Shown: positions 52,032 through 60,154 of the stretch, piece by piece
Layout of the letters: every line of letters starts with the position of its first letter
How positions within the stretch are numbered: the stretch's first letter is position 1
NCBI GenBank assembly: GCA_003602285.1
Contig: QZVU01000002.1
Span: forward strand, 372,001-436,000
Reading direction: 5' to 3'
DNA length: 64,000 bases
Source of the DNA: Arthrobacter frigidicola
GTDB lineage: Bacteria > Actinomycetota > Actinomycetes > Actinomycetales > Micrococcaceae
Notes under the pieces: generated by a model
Told to the model about the DNA's origin: nothing
The model's input: the letters and a program-made list of their open reading frames with translations, nothing else
The model's database searches: none
Made by a program: the position numbers and the translations under genes

Positions 52032-53408
52032 GTGTCCTTGGCACAAGCAGACTCATCACAGGACACCCGGTCGCCGGAGTTCGCCCGGACCCCTCCCCAG
52101 GACCTGGTGGCCGAGCAGTCGGTGCTTGGCGGCATGATGCTTTCCAAGGACGCCATCGCGGACTGCGTCGAGGTGCTCCGCGGCATCGACTTCTACCGGC
52201 CCGCCCACGAGAGCATCTACGAGGCGATCATCGACCTCTACGGCCGGGGCGAGCCGGCGGACGCCGTGACCGTCTCCGACGAGCTCACCAAGCGCGGCGA
52301 GATCTCCCGCATCGGCGGGCCCGCCTACCTTCACACCCTCATTCAGTCGGTTCCCACGGCCGCCAACGCCGGTTTCTACGCCGAGATCGTGCGGGAGCGG
52401 GCCGTCCTGCGCCGCCTCGTCGATGCCGGCACGAAGATCGTCCAGCTCGGCTACTCCAATGACGGAGAGGTCGACGACATCGTCAACGCCGCCCAGGCCG
52501 AGGTGTACGCCGTGGCCGAGCGGCGGACGGCCGAGGACTACGTCGCCCTCAAGGACATCATCGAGGGCACCGTCGACGAGATTGAATCCGCTGGTCACCG
52601 CGGGGAGGGCATGACGGGTGTGCCCACCGGCTTCTACGAGCTCGACGAACTGACCCAGGGCCTCCACGGCGGCCAGATGATCGTCGTCGCTGCGCGTCCG
52701 GCCATGGGTAAGTCGACCTTCGCGCTCGACTGGGCGCGTTCGGCGGCCATCAAGCACAACCTCACGACGGTCTTTTTCTCCCTCGAAATGGGGCGCAATG
52801 AGATCGCGATGCGCCTGCTCTCCGCGGAGGCGACCATCGGGCTCCAGGACCTGCGCAAGGGAACCATCAAGGACGAACAGTGGGGCAAGATCGCCACCAC
52901 CATGGGCCGCATGAACGACGCGCCGCTGTTCATCGACGACAGCCCCAACATGTCCCTGATGGAAATCCGCGCGAAGTGCCGGCGCCTGAAGCAGCGGCAC
53001 GACCTCAAGCTCGTGGTCCTCGACTACCTCCAGCTCATGTCCTCGGGGAAGCGGGTCGAATCACGCCAGCAGGAGGTGTCGGAGTTCTCCCGTGCCCTCA
53101 AACTGCTGGCGAAGGAGCTCAATGTCCCGGTGGTTGCCCTGTCCCAGCTGAACCGTGGCTCGGAGCAGCGGACCGACAAGCGCCCCCAGGTCTCGGACCT
53201 CCGCGAGTCCGGCTCGATCGAGCAGGACGCCGACATGGTAATCCTGCTGCACCGCGACGACGTCTACGACAAGGAATCGCCCCGGGCCGGCGAGGCCGAC
53301 GTCATCGTGGCCAAGCACCGTAATGGCCCCACGAAGACGATTGTGGTCGGCTTCCAGGGCCATTACTCGCGCTTCAACAATATGGCGGCGGACGGCGGAG
53401 GTTTCTAG
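52032..53408 (+). CDS. dnaB: Replicative DNA helicase DnaB
   Basis: Hexameric 5'-3' helicase of the replication fork. The 458-residue protein has the N-terminal helical domain (VAEQSVLGGMMLSKDAI) and a RecA-like C-terminal domain with Walker A ARPAMGKST (221-229), LVVLDYLQLM as Walker B and SQLNRGSEQRTDKRP. There is no intein, unlike dnaB of many mycobacteria. The GTG at 52032 is used, with GAAGGCGG upstream. It follows the rplI operon and the DnaA-box-like cluster. Confidence 0.97.
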   Translation: MSLAQADSSQDTRSPEFARTPPQDLVAEQSVLGGMMLSKDAIADCVEVLRGIDFYRPAHESIYEAIIDLYGRGEPADAVTVSDELTKRGEISRIGGPAYLHTLIQSVPTAANAGFYAEIVRERAVLRRLVDAGTKIVQLGYSNDGEVDDIVNAAQAEVYAVAERRTAEDYVALKDIIEGTVDEIESAGHRGEGMTGVPTGFYELDELTQGLHGGQMIVVAARPAMGKSTFALDWARSAAIKHNLTTVFFSLEMGRNEIAMRLLSAEATIGLQDLRKGTIKDEQWGKIATTMGRMNDAPLFIDDSPNMSLMEIRAKCRRLKQRHDLKLVVLDYLQLMSSGKRVESRQQEVSEFSRALKLLAKELNVPVVALSQLNRGSEQRTDKRPQVSDLRESGSIEQDADMVILLHRDDVYDKESPRAGEADVIVAKHRNGPTKTIVVGFQGHYSRFNNMAADGGGF

Positions 53409-53421
53409 GCTCCGCGTCTGC

Positions 53422-53841
53422 CTACTTGTGGGGTCCCAGCTCGTTGATCACTGTCTGCAGCCGGTCTCGCAGATCCTGTGAGGCAAGCCCGTCCTCGGGC
53501 ATCAGCTCGTGCTCGATGTTCTGTGCCTTTTCCAGCGCCTTGAGGCCCGCCGACGTAATCGTGATGCGCTGGCTGCGGCGGTCCGCGGTATTCCTTAACC
53601 GGGTTACCAGCCCGCGCTTCTCCAGGCGGTCAAGGGTCCGCCCGATCGTCTGCGCCTGGACGTGGACCAGCTGCGCCAGCCGAACGCCGGTCATGGTGCC
53701 TTCCCGGGCCAGCACCCCGAGGGTCGTTAGACCCGCGTGGGTGATTCCGATGCTCAGCAGCTTTTCGTTCCAGGAGTGTTCCACGATCCGGGCGGCGGTG
53801 GTCAGGAGGCGGCTGGTCGACCATTCGTTCAGCTCCGGCAT
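53422..53841 (-). CDS. MarR family transcriptional regulator, paralog 2
   Basis: Winged-helix regulator of 139 residues starting MPELNEWSTSRLLTTAARIV. The recognition region is LVHVQAQTIGRTLDRLEKRG and the wing is TADRRSQRITITSAG. It closely resembles MarR paralog 1. ATG 53841 is chosen with GGAAGGA 9 nt upstream; an in-frame GTG at 53859 is less likely. A palindrome of the AAGYAYRCTT type lies 73 nt upstream and recurs before four neighbouring transcription units, so I infer that this protein regulates itself and the stress island. It is convergent with dnaB. Confidence 0.9.
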   Translation of the reverse strand: MPELNEWSTSRLLTTAARIVEHSWNEKLLSIGITHAGLTTLGVLAREGTMTGVRLAQLVHVQAQTIGRTLDRLEKRGLVTRLRNTADRRSQRITITSAGLKALEKAQNIEHELMPEDGLASQDLRDRLQTVINELGPHK

Positions 53842-53913
53842 GAGGGAGTGTCCTTCCACTAGGTGGTTGCGGTCGTCCTACCTACCACTCTAAACAAATG
53901 CGGAGTGATTAGG

Positions 53914-53923
53914 AAGCATACTT
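53914..53923. promoter_or_regulatory. Stress-island operator A (MarR paralog 2 upstream)
   Basis: AAGCATACTT, 73 nt before the MarR start. Same motif family as operators B to E. Confidence 0.55.
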
Positions 53924-53976
53924 ATTATCTCTGCCCCTGATTGCCTTTAGAAGGGGGGGTGGGGCAGGCCATGAAC

Positions 53977-54013
53977 GGGAAAAGGCCCGGAGCGCTGCGC
54001 TCCAGGCCTTTCC
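53977..54013 (-). terminator. PRC/DUF2382 gene terminator
   Basis: A long inverted repeat (GGGAAAAGGCCCGGAGCGC against CGCTCCAGGCCTTTCCC, with one mismatch and one bulge) lies 19 nt after the gene end on the minus strand. Confidence 0.8.
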
Positions 54014-54031
54014 CAGCCGTCGGCCGTCCTA

Positions 54032-54910
54032 TTAGATCCGGCCGTCGCGGCGGTTCGAATCGTTAAGGCCGTTCCGATCGTCGCCGTCCACGTCGATCTG
54101 CTCCTTGCGGACTTCCTCGTTGACCGTGTGCTCCTCGGTCACCGTGTCCTTATCGAGACGCACGCGCTCGACGGGTACAGCTTCCTTCTGAATCACCGGG
54201 CGCTCCTCGTGGAGGATTACTTCGTGCTCCTCCTCGCTGATCGCCGGGCCGTCCATTGCCGCCCCGACGTTGCCGTCGGTGATGGGCTCGCGCTCGAGGC
54301 GGACCTCTTCGCGGGAGACCGGAATCGTCTTGGTGACGTTCTCAGTCACAACGTACTTGCGCAGCCGCACGCGGCCGGCCTCGCGGCGTTCGGTCCCGAC
54401 GCGCAGCTGCTCCTCGGAGAGGGTCATCGCATCGTCCGTGGTGGGACCGGAGGTGTCGTGGCCGACGGTGTCGCGGCGTCCGGTTTCGGCGTAATCCGAG
54501 TCCCGGCGGTCCGTGTCGACGAAGTCGGTGTCGCGGCGGTTAGTGTCCGTGAGGCCCGTCGTCGTGCCTGTGGTCTCGGTGTAGTCCCCTGTGCCGCCCA
54601 GCTCGTAATGGCGGTACAGACGGTCCTCTTCCTCGGGGCTGAGGTTGCCGTCGGACTCGACACGCGGCGCGTCCTTCACCTGGCTCTTGGTGTAGGGGAC
54701 GCGCACGTCGTGCCCGTCAACATCTGCGCCCTGCAGCGGGACGAAGGACTCCGAGGTGCCAAACAGGCCCGTCTTGGCGGTGACCCAGCTCGGCTCGCCC
54801 GTCTGGTCGTCGAGGTAGATCTGTCCGATCGAACCGATCTTGTCGCCGTCCGATCCGAGGACGTTGCCGCCGCGGCTGAGAATAGTGTCAATGTTTTCCT
54901 GGGTAATCAT
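54032..54910 (-). CDS. PRC-barrel and DUF2382 domain stress protein
   Basis: The 292-residue soluble protein starts with a PRC-barrel (residues 1-80: NVLGSDGDKIGSIGQIYLDD, SWVTAKTGLFGTSESFVPLQ). A low-complexity linker with RRD repeats follows (about 105-160), then a DUF2382 domain (LRKYVVTENVTKTIPVSREE, EEHEVILHEERPVIQKEAVP). Such proteins are associated with stress responses in actinobacteria and cyanobacteria, without a defined biochemical role. ATG 54910 follows AGAAGGAGCACGG. Two operator-like motifs lie 116-148 nt upstream. It ends at its own terminator. Confidence 0.9.
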   Translation of the reverse strand: MITQENIDTILSRGGNVLGSDGDKIGSIGQIYLDDQTGEPSWVTAKTGLFGTSESFVPLQGADVDGHDVRVPYTKSQVKDAPRVESDGNLSPEEEDRLYRHYELGGTGDYTETTGTTTGLTDTNRRDTDFVDTDRRDSDYAETGRRDTVGHDTSGPTTDDAMTLSEEQLRVGTERREAGRVRLRKYVVTENVTKTIPVSREEVRLEREPITDGNVGAAMDGPAISEEEHEVILHEERPVIQKEAVPVERVRLDKDTVTEEHTVNEEVRKEQIDVDGDDRNGLNDSNRRDGRI

Positions 54911-55012
54911 TCCGTGCTCCTTCTGCTGTAGCTCGTCTGAGGGGTACTGAAATTTCCTGGCTCTGAGGTCAGCGGTGATGGGATGTTTCGAACTCTCCCC
55001 CCAAGGGACCAC

Positions 55013-55400
55013 CGGCCTCTAGAGTAAGCACACTTAGTAGTTAATTGAAAGCCTGCTTAGCTTTTATCCCGAAAAAGTTCGACGCGGACCCATCGGAGTC
55101 CGCGGGTTCCGGTGCGGCGTGGCTTCGCAAAACCGGGGCGTTCTCCGTAGAATTGAGGGAAGGTCCAGCCAAAGGCCACGGAGAATTTCCCTTGCGAGAT
55201 TCCCGGACCTTCTGGCTGCCTTTTCGGCCTGTGGAGGATTCCGGGCCGCCTTGGTGGGGCGTCCGAAGTGATGCGTTGACGCCCCCGTCTCTTGCGGGTT
55301 GTTCTCTACTCTGCTTCCGGCGGACCTTCTTCTGTGCCCCCGCTGCTCCTGACCTGCTCTGCTCCAGCGCCCGCCCCGGGCGAGAACCGAAAGGCCCGCT
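55013..55400. other. Divergent spacer upstream of the PRC gene
   Basis: A 388-bp gene-free spacer between the PRC gene and the small plus-strand gene. It contains operator B; the rest shows no repeat or coding signal that I trust, and open frames across it clash with the gene at 55401. Confidence 0.5.
55026..55058. promoter_or_regulatory. Stress-island operator B (double)
   Basis: AAGCACACTT (55026-55035) and AAGCCTGCTT (55049-55058) occur 23 bp apart in the spacer between the divergent PRC gene and the small gene at 55401. Two near-copies suggest cooperative binding. Confidence 0.55.
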
Positions 55401-55739
55401 ATGCCCGACTTGGACGACGAGCGCATCAAGCGCATCATGGTCGCAGCAGCCGACCTGGAAAATGCCGAATTCGAACGCGACCGGCTCGCTCTGGTGTGCC
55501 GTGAGGCCGTCGAGCGTGCGCTGGAAGCGGGGGTGAGCCCTGAGGACGCGGCCGCGGCCGCCGGCATCGCCGAGAGCGACGTGGAGCGCCTCGTGGGTGC
55601 TCCGCAGGCCGACGAGGTCGTGCCGCTCCTTACGGCTGAGTCTCTGCCCCCCGCAATGGCGCCCGTACCGCCCGTTGCATCGCTCGTTCCATCGCCCGTG
55701 CCGGTGGATAAGGGCGGAATGGCCGTCGCCGAGGGGTAG
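55401..55739 (+). CDS. Small helix-rich hypothetical protein
   Basis: A 112-residue acidic protein, starting MPDLDDERIKRIMVAAADLE, with a GAAAGG ribosome site. Residues 44-66 (VSPEDAAAAAGIAESDVERL) look like a helix-turn-helix, and the C-terminal 35 residues are Pro/Val-rich and probably disordered. No cysteines or membrane helices. I recognise no named family. It may be a small DNA-binding protein; the HTH reading is by eye only. It lies divergent from the PRC gene across operator B. Confidence 0.6.
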   Translation: MPDLDDERIKRIMVAAADLENAEFERDRLALVCREAVERALEAGVSPEDAAAAAGIAESDVERLVGAPQADEVVPLLTAESLPPAMAPVPPVASLVPSPVPVDKGGMAVAEG

Positions 55740-55834
55740 GTCCCGGGAGGTTTGGGTGATTCCTGTAGGCCTGCGAAGAACTCTGCGCGCTGGAGCCGTC
55801 CGTGCAGGGCAAGTGAACGACCGAGGAGACAGCC

Positions 55835-56395
55835 GTGAAACAGGCATTGCTGATCATCGACATGCAGAACGCCTACTTTGAGGATGAAACGCTTGAACGG
55901 GACCGCCTGGCGGTGACCCGTGAGTGCAACCGCCTGGCCCGCCACGCCGCGGGGGCAGGGTCCGAGGTGCTGGTGATCGTCACCGAGCACCAGCGCGACC
56001 GGTCCACCTGGACCCTGAGCATGCGTGATGACGACCAGGGTTTTCTCTTCGCCGGCAGCCGGCAGGCAGAGCTCGTTGAGGGGCTGGAGGTCGAGGGTTT
56101 TGAACGGGTGGCGAAGACCCGTGACAGCGCCTTCTTCGGTACGGACCTGGCCGGGAGGCTGCGGACCCTTGGAGTGGAGGGGCTGGTGCTGGCGGGCGTA
56201 TCGACGCATAACTGCATCGCACACACCGCAGCCGACGCCTTCGCGCACAACTTTCGAGTGGCCTTCGCGGAGGAGGCCATCTCCAGCACAAACGCGGACT
56301 ACGCCTCCTCCATGCTCACGATCCTCTCCGACGAGTACCGCCAGCCGGTGCTCTCCGGAGAACCGCTCCTGCAGGCACTCAAGTCCTCGACCTAG
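55835..56395 (+). CDS. Cysteine hydrolase (isochorismatase-like)
   Basis: A 186-residue hydrolase of the isochorismatase/nicotinamidase fold. The catalytic triad is visible: Asp9 in LLIIDMQNAYFED, Lys in VAKTRDSAFFGT near residue 91 and Cys in AGVSTHNCIAHTAAD near 128. There are no isochorismate pathway genes nearby, so an amidase or nicotinamidase-like role is more likely. GTG 55835 has GAGGAGA upstream. It ends at a strong bidirectional terminator. Confidence 0.88.
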   Translation: MKQALLIIDMQNAYFEDETLERDRLAVTRECNRLARHAAGAGSEVLVIVTEHQRDRSTWTLSMRDDDQGFLFAGSRQAELVEGLEVEGFERVAKTRDSAFFGTDLAGRLRTLGVEGLVLAGVSTHNCIAHTAADAFAHNFRVAFAEEAISSTNADYASSMLTILSDEYRQPVLSGEPLLQALKSST

Positions 56396-56454
56396 CTCGC
56401 GTCTTCGCCCTGGGTTCGGCGGCAGAGCGGACGGGCGACCAAGGGGGATGCGGA

Positions 56455-56485
56455 AAAGGGGAGGGCGCTCGGCGCCCTCCCCTTT
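56455..56485. terminator. Bidirectional terminator between cysteine hydrolase and DUF3618 operon
   Basis: A perfect 14-bp stem (AAAGGGGAGGGCGC and complement) with a 3-nt loop, flanked by A-run and T-run, serves both convergent transcripts. Confidence 0.88.
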
Positions 56486-56519
56486 CATCTAGCTGCAGTC
56501 TGTTCCTGCACCGGGGTGA

Positions 56520-57197
56520 TTAGAACCCGCGGGAGCTGGAGCTGGAACTGGAGCTGCTGGAGTCCTGGACCTGGCTCTTGGCGTCCTGCGCCTTGTCCTT
56601 GACGTCGGAGGCGGCCTGCTGGCCCTCCTGCTTGACGTTCTGTGCGGACTGGGCGGCGGTCTCCTTGACGGATTCCATCGCCTCCTGAGCCGGTTCCTTG
56701 AGTCCTTCGACAACCTGCTTCGCCTGGTCGGCGACGCCGCTGGCAAGCGGGGCGGCCTGCTCCTTCAGGCTGGAGGCGGCCTCCTTCTCCTTCTGGCTCG
56801 CCGGGATCAGCGAGGCGGCCAGCAGGCCCGCGCCGAAGGCGATGAGCCCGGCGGCGAGTGGGTTGCCCGCGGCCTTGTTAGTGAGCTGGCGCGGCGCGTC
56901 CTGCACTGCGTGGCCGGCCTGCTGGGCGGCTGACTTCGCCGAGCCGGTGGTGGAGCCGGCCTTGTCGGAGACGCCGGACTTCAGGTCGTCTGCCTTGCCC
57001 ATCACGTTCGACTTCACGTCGTCTGCTTTGCCCATCACTGAATCCTTGACGTTGCTGAAGGTGTTCTTGACCTTCTCGGTCTGGCGGTGCGCGATGTTGG
57101 ACGGGTTGACCTTGTCGGCCACTGCGTCAACGTCGGTACCAAGTTCACGGCGGGTGCGCTCGATGTCGGCGCGGATTTCTTCTGGAGTCTGGCTCAT
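56520..57197 (-). CDS. DUF3618 domain protein with amphipathic repeats
   Basis: The 225-residue protein starts with the DUF3618 motif TPEEIRADIERTRRELGTDV (residues 4-23). Next come lysine/alanine/aspartate-rich amphipathic repeats (KADDVKSNVMGKADDLKSGV), one hydrophobic helix (NPLAAGLIAFGAGLLAASLI near 112-131), another repeat region and a serine-run tail. The repeats resemble LEA or apolipoprotein-like stress proteins. It overlaps the Holin-X gene by 4 nt as last gene of a three-gene minus-strand operon. Role inferred: membrane-associated stress protein. Confidence 0.85.
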   Translation of the reverse strand: MSQTPEEIRADIERTRRELGTDVDAVADKVNPSNIAHRQTEKVKNTFSNVKDSVMGKADDVKSNVMGKADDLKSGVSDKAGSTTGSAKSAAQQAGHAVQDAPRQLTNKAAGNPLAAGLIAFGAGLLAASLIPASQKEKEAASSLKEQAAPLASGVADQAKQVVEGLKEPAQEAMESVKETAAQSAQNVKQEGQQAASDVKDKAQDAKSQVQDSSSSSSSSSSRGF

Positions 57198-57646
57198 GGG
57201 GTCTGCTCACCTGGTTTCAGTGTTGGCGGAATTTCCTTGATGGTTTCGGCCGTGGTCGGCAGGCCGCGGATCTGCTTCATTTCCTTCTTGCCCATTGCCG
57301 CGAGGATCGCGGCGATGATGCCCCAGATAACCGCGACGATGACCGCGGCCCACCCGATCGGCATGATGACATCCAGTCCCCACATCAGAGCGAGGGACAG
57401 GAACAGGAGCACGAAGTGTCCTCCGATGGCGGCACCGGCAAACATTCCGGCGCCCTTGCCTGCATTCTTGCCGGACTCGGTCAGTTCTGCCTTGGCGAGG
57501 GCAACTTCCTGGCGCATCAGCGTCGAGAGGTTGCGGGTCACGTCCGAGAGCAGCTCGCCCACCGAGTTGTTGGCGGCCCGCTGTTCAGCCTCCGAGGGAG
57601 GCGGCGGAGCGGCGGAGTGGGCTCCGCCGGTGTATGCGTCGCTCAT
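57194..57646 (-). CDS. Actinobacterial Holin-X family membrane protein
   Basis: A 150-residue membrane protein of the phage-holin superfamily III / Act-Hol-X type. Residues 25-60 form a helical region (SVGELLSDVTRNLSTLMRQE), then two hydrophobic helices (about 66-90 and 98-118). Despite the name, chromosomal members usually are not phage-derived. It is the middle gene of the DUF3618 operon, with a TAATG junction to the upstream gene, so the three proteins are probably made together. Confidence 0.87.
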   Translation of the reverse strand: MSDAYTGGAHSAAPPPPSEAEQRAANNSVGELLSDVTRNLSTLMRQEVALAKAELTESGKNAGKGAGMFAGAAIGGHFVLLFLSLALMWGLDVIMPIGWAAVIVAVIWGIIAAILAAMGKKEMKQIRGLPTTAETIKEIPPTLKPGEQTP

Positions 57647-58431
57647 TAGCGCAGATCCCTTTCATCAGGAAGCGTGCCCACGGGCGGGGTTCCCGGGGGA
57701 ATGGTCGGGTAGTCCGAGGCTGGGTCGACGAAGGCCGGTGAGGACTCGGCGACGTGCGTGCCCCGCGACGTCTGCGGGATAGAGGCCGTGGTGCCGGTGT
57801 AGGCGGGGGTACCCGTGTAGGACGGGGTGCCGTAGCCGTAGTCGCTGCCCGGCGTCGTGTTCAGGCGATCCTGGCCCGACTTGGCGTCGGCCTGCGCTCC
57901 GGCCAGTCCGCGGGTCAGGCGGCCTACGACGAGGCCCGCTCCTGCCGCAATCGCGAGGAAGGCTCCCGGACGGCGGCGGGCAAAGCCCTTGACGTCTTCG
58001 AGGAGGTCAGCAGGCTCGCGGTTCTCAAGCCAGCCGGCGACGGAGTTGGTCCGCTGGGACGCCTGCTGGACCAGGTTGGAGACCATCTTGTTGTCGGACT
58101 TGTCCGCCATCGAGCGCAGTTCGTCGCTGATTGAACGCAGGCCCTCGGTCGCCTTCTGCTGCTGGGCGCCGGCCTGGTTCTTGAGGTCCGAACCGAGTCC
58201 GCTGACGAGGTTCTTGGCCTGGCTTCCGGCTTCGGCGGCGACGTTCTTGGCCTCCGAAGCGGCGGTCTGCGCTACATGCTGCGCGGCGCCTGCGCCTTCC
58301 TTGCCAACTTCCTTGGCCTGACCCTTCGCGACAGAAGTCGTTGACTCGTTGGCCTGGGTGCTGCCGCTCTCGTACTCCGTGCCGGTGGTTGACGGAACCA
58401 GCGGATCCTGCGGCCAATTCTGCGTAGTCAT
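57646..58431 (-). CDS. LEA-like stress protein, operon leader
   Basis: The 261-residue protein has an N-terminal disordered stretch, an alanine/lysine/glutamate-rich amphipathic region (about 34-100, GQAKEVGKEGAGAAQHVAQT), a segment ENREPADLLEDVKGFARRRP and a hydrophobic helix (GAFLAIAAGAGLVVGRLTRG near 153). The Tyr/Gly/Thr/Pro-rich tail is likely disordered. I know no name for the family. It is the first gene of the operon, and operator C lies 99 nt upstream. Presumed membrane-linked stress function. Confidence 0.72.
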   Translation of the reverse strand: MTTQNWPQDPLVPSTTGTEYESGSTQANESTTSVAKGQAKEVGKEGAGAAQHVAQTAASEAKNVAAEAGSQAKNLVSGLGSDLKNQAGAQQQKATEGLRSISDELRSMADKSDNKMVSNLVQQASQRTNSVAGWLENREPADLLEDVKGFARRRPGAFLAIAAGAGLVVGRLTRGLAGAQADAKSGQDRLNTTPGSDYGYGTPSYTGTPAYTGTTASIPQTSRGTHVAESSPAFVDPASDYPTIPPGTPPVGTLPDERDLR

Positions 58432-58528
58432 GTTAGTTCCTTACGTTGATATTGCCGGTGAAACGGATGCTCCATCGTGTAAGCGGTGCGTTCGTCCGGC
58501 GGCGTGCGCCTGACTTACTTCCTAAAGC

Positions 58529-58540
58529 TAAGCATGCTTA
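58529..58540. promoter_or_regulatory. Stress-island operator C
   Basis: TAAGCATGCTTA is a perfect 12-bp palindrome, 99 nt before the LEA-like operon. It is the best representative of the motif. Confidence 0.6.
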
Positions 58541-58585
58541 CTTTAATCGCGCAAGCCACTCGGGGCATTCCTGCAAGTTTTAAAT

Positions 58586-58595
58586 AAGTACGCTT
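58586..58595. promoter_or_regulatory. Stress-island operator D
   Basis: AAGTACGCTT in TAAGTACGCTTACT, 128 nt before the manganese catalase pseudogene and 56 bp from operator C in the same divergent spacer. Confidence 0.55.
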
Positions 58596-58713
58596 ACTAT
58601 CTTCCGGAAATGCTAATCACAGGTCTAGCGTCGAAGCAAGAGGTCCGGCGGATGCCCTGCCTTCGAGGGTGGGGTGCTGCAGGGCCGGACCGGAACTGGG
58701 AAGGTGTCCACCA

Positions 58714-59444
58714 GTGTGTTTTCACAAGCAGGAGCTGCAGTGCAAGGCCACTCCGGATGCACCCGACGCCGTCTATGCGCGGAAGCTGCAGGAGGTTCTC
58801 GGCGGCCAGTACGGCGAAATCACAGTAGCCCTCCAGTACAGCTTTCAGGCCTGGAACGCCCACGTTCCTGGGAAGTACAGGGACCTCCTTTTCGGGATCG
58901 GGGCTGAGGAGTTCGGCTATGTCGTGGACAGCATGGGGAACCCCTGGCAGGGAAGCTACATCACCGCCAGCGGAAACCTGCTGGCCGACTTCACGGCCAA
59001 CGCCAACGCGGAAATGCAGGGCCGCCTCCAGGTGGCGCGGCTCTATCACATGACCAATGACCACGGGGTGCGGGCCATGCTCTCGTTCCTGCTGGCCCGG
59101 GACACCATGCACCAGAACCAGTGGATGGCGGCGGCTCGGGAACTGCAGGAGTCGAAGATGGAAGAGCTGCCCGTACCGAGCAACTTCCCCCTGAAGAAGG
59201 AAGCCAGGGAGGTCTCCTACCAGTACCTCAACTTCTCCGATGGCAAAGCCGCGGCCGAGGGCAGCTGGGCGTCCGGCCCGACTCCGGACGGGAAGGGCGA
59301 GTTCAGCTACCCGAGGGACCCACGACGCGGGCTGCGATGCCGCCGGCGACCCACCCGGACTCACGTTTCTACGGCACCACCGAAATACCCAATGTCGTGG
59401 AAAAGGCTGCGGGAACACTGCAGGACAAACTGAACCGCGAATAA
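58714..59444 (+). pseudogene. Manganese catalase, degraded
   Basis: The first part matches dinuclear manganese catalase: QELQCKATPDAPDAVYARKL, GQYGEITVALQYSFQAWNAH and KYRDLLFGIGAEEFG. Glu35 and Glu66 are present, but position 69 is Tyr (TAT at 58918-58920) where the metal-binding His belongs. Directly after it the sequence jumps to VDSMGNPWQGSYITASGNLL, so about 55-60 residues of the family are missing. The later Glu (ANANAEMQGR) and His (ARDTMHQNQW) ligands remain. Near 59311 a one-base loss shifts the frame; the family end FYGTTEIPNVVEKAAGTLQD reads in another frame up to 59444. GTG 58714 still has GGAAGG upstream. Three lesions make a functional catalase unlikely. Confidence 0.85.
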
Positions 59445-59480
59445 GACTCTGTCCACATCAACCAATGAAAGGGAGAAGCA

Positions 59481-59948
59481 ATGACATCGAACAATAGGGT
59501 GGCCACGGGGAAGACCGCCGTACAAAAAGCGGCTCAGGCGGTTGGGGCGGTATTCGTCCTGGTCGGAATCCTCGGCTTCATCCCGGGCATCACCACCAAC
59601 TACCCGTCCCTGGCATTCGCCGGGCACCAGTCCGGGGCACTGCTCCTCGGCCTGTTCCAGGTCTCGATCCTCCACAACATCGTGCACCTGCTCTACGGAA
59701 TCGCTGGCCTTGCCATGGCGAAGACGGCGTCGGGAGCGAAGAACTACCTGCTGTGGGGAGGAGTGATCTATCTCGTCCTCTGGCTGTACGGCCTGTTCAT
59801 CGATAAGACCTCGGCGGCCAACTTCGTGCCGCTGAACACCGCCGATGACTGGCTGCACTTCTTCCTGGGGGTCGGCATGATCGCGCTTGCCCTGCTCCTT
59901 GGCCGCGGCGCGAGCCGCACGACGAGCCGGTCCGCAACCCGCCGGTAA
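59481..59948 (+). CDS. DUF4383 membrane protein
   Basis: A 155-residue membrane protein with four hydrophobic helices: VGAVFVLVGILGFIPGITT, LLLGLFQVSILHNIVHLLYG, NYLLWGGVIYLVLWLYGLFI and DDWLHFFLGVGMIALALLLG. The HNIVHLLYGIAG and LHFFLG segments are the DUF4383 signature. AAAGGGAGAAGC precedes the ATG. It lies 36 nt after the catalase pseudogene and probably shares its transcript; the function is unknown. Confidence 0.9.
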   Translation: MTSNNRVATGKTAVQKAAQAVGAVFVLVGILGFIPGITTNYPSLAFAGHQSGALLLGLFQVSILHNIVHLLYGIAGLAMAKTASGAKNYLLWGGVIYLVLWLYGLFIDKTSAANFVPLNTADDWLHFFLGVGMIALALLLGRGASRTTSRSATRR

Positions 59949-59998
59949 CCTCCTATCCGCCGTCGGCCACCGCTGGGGGTGGTCGGCGGTCCTGCTGC

Positions 59999-60031
59999 CG
60001 GGGCGTCCACCTACAGGGTGGGTGCCCCGGC
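59999..60031 (+). terminator. Hairpin after DUF4383
   Basis: CCGGGGC and GCCCCGG arms with an inner CCACC/GGTGG stem. A second, imperfect GC-rich hairpin lies just before it (59952-59993). No long T-run. Confidence 0.55.
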
Positions 60032-60075
60032 AGTCCCCTGTCCGGGAAGGATCCGGCAACCGCCGAAGGAAAACG

Positions 60076-60085
60076 AAGTATGCTT
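60076..60085. promoter_or_regulatory. Stress-island operator E
   Basis: AAGTATGCTT followed by AG, 70 nt before the diiron-like oxidase gene. Confidence 0.55.
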
Positions 60086-60154
60086 AGCGTTCAGTTGTGA
60101 CCCCGGCTCTCCGGCCTGAATTAGAAAGCCGGCCCGAAAGAGAAAGAGTGTTCG

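Noticed and set aside
52032-53408. Intein in dnaB
   Set aside because: The helicase motifs are continuous and the length is normal, so no intein is present.
55045-55536. 163-codon plus-strand frame starting MKACLAFIPKKF
   Set aside because: It overlaps the better supported gene at 55401 in another frame and covers operator B; no family resemblance.
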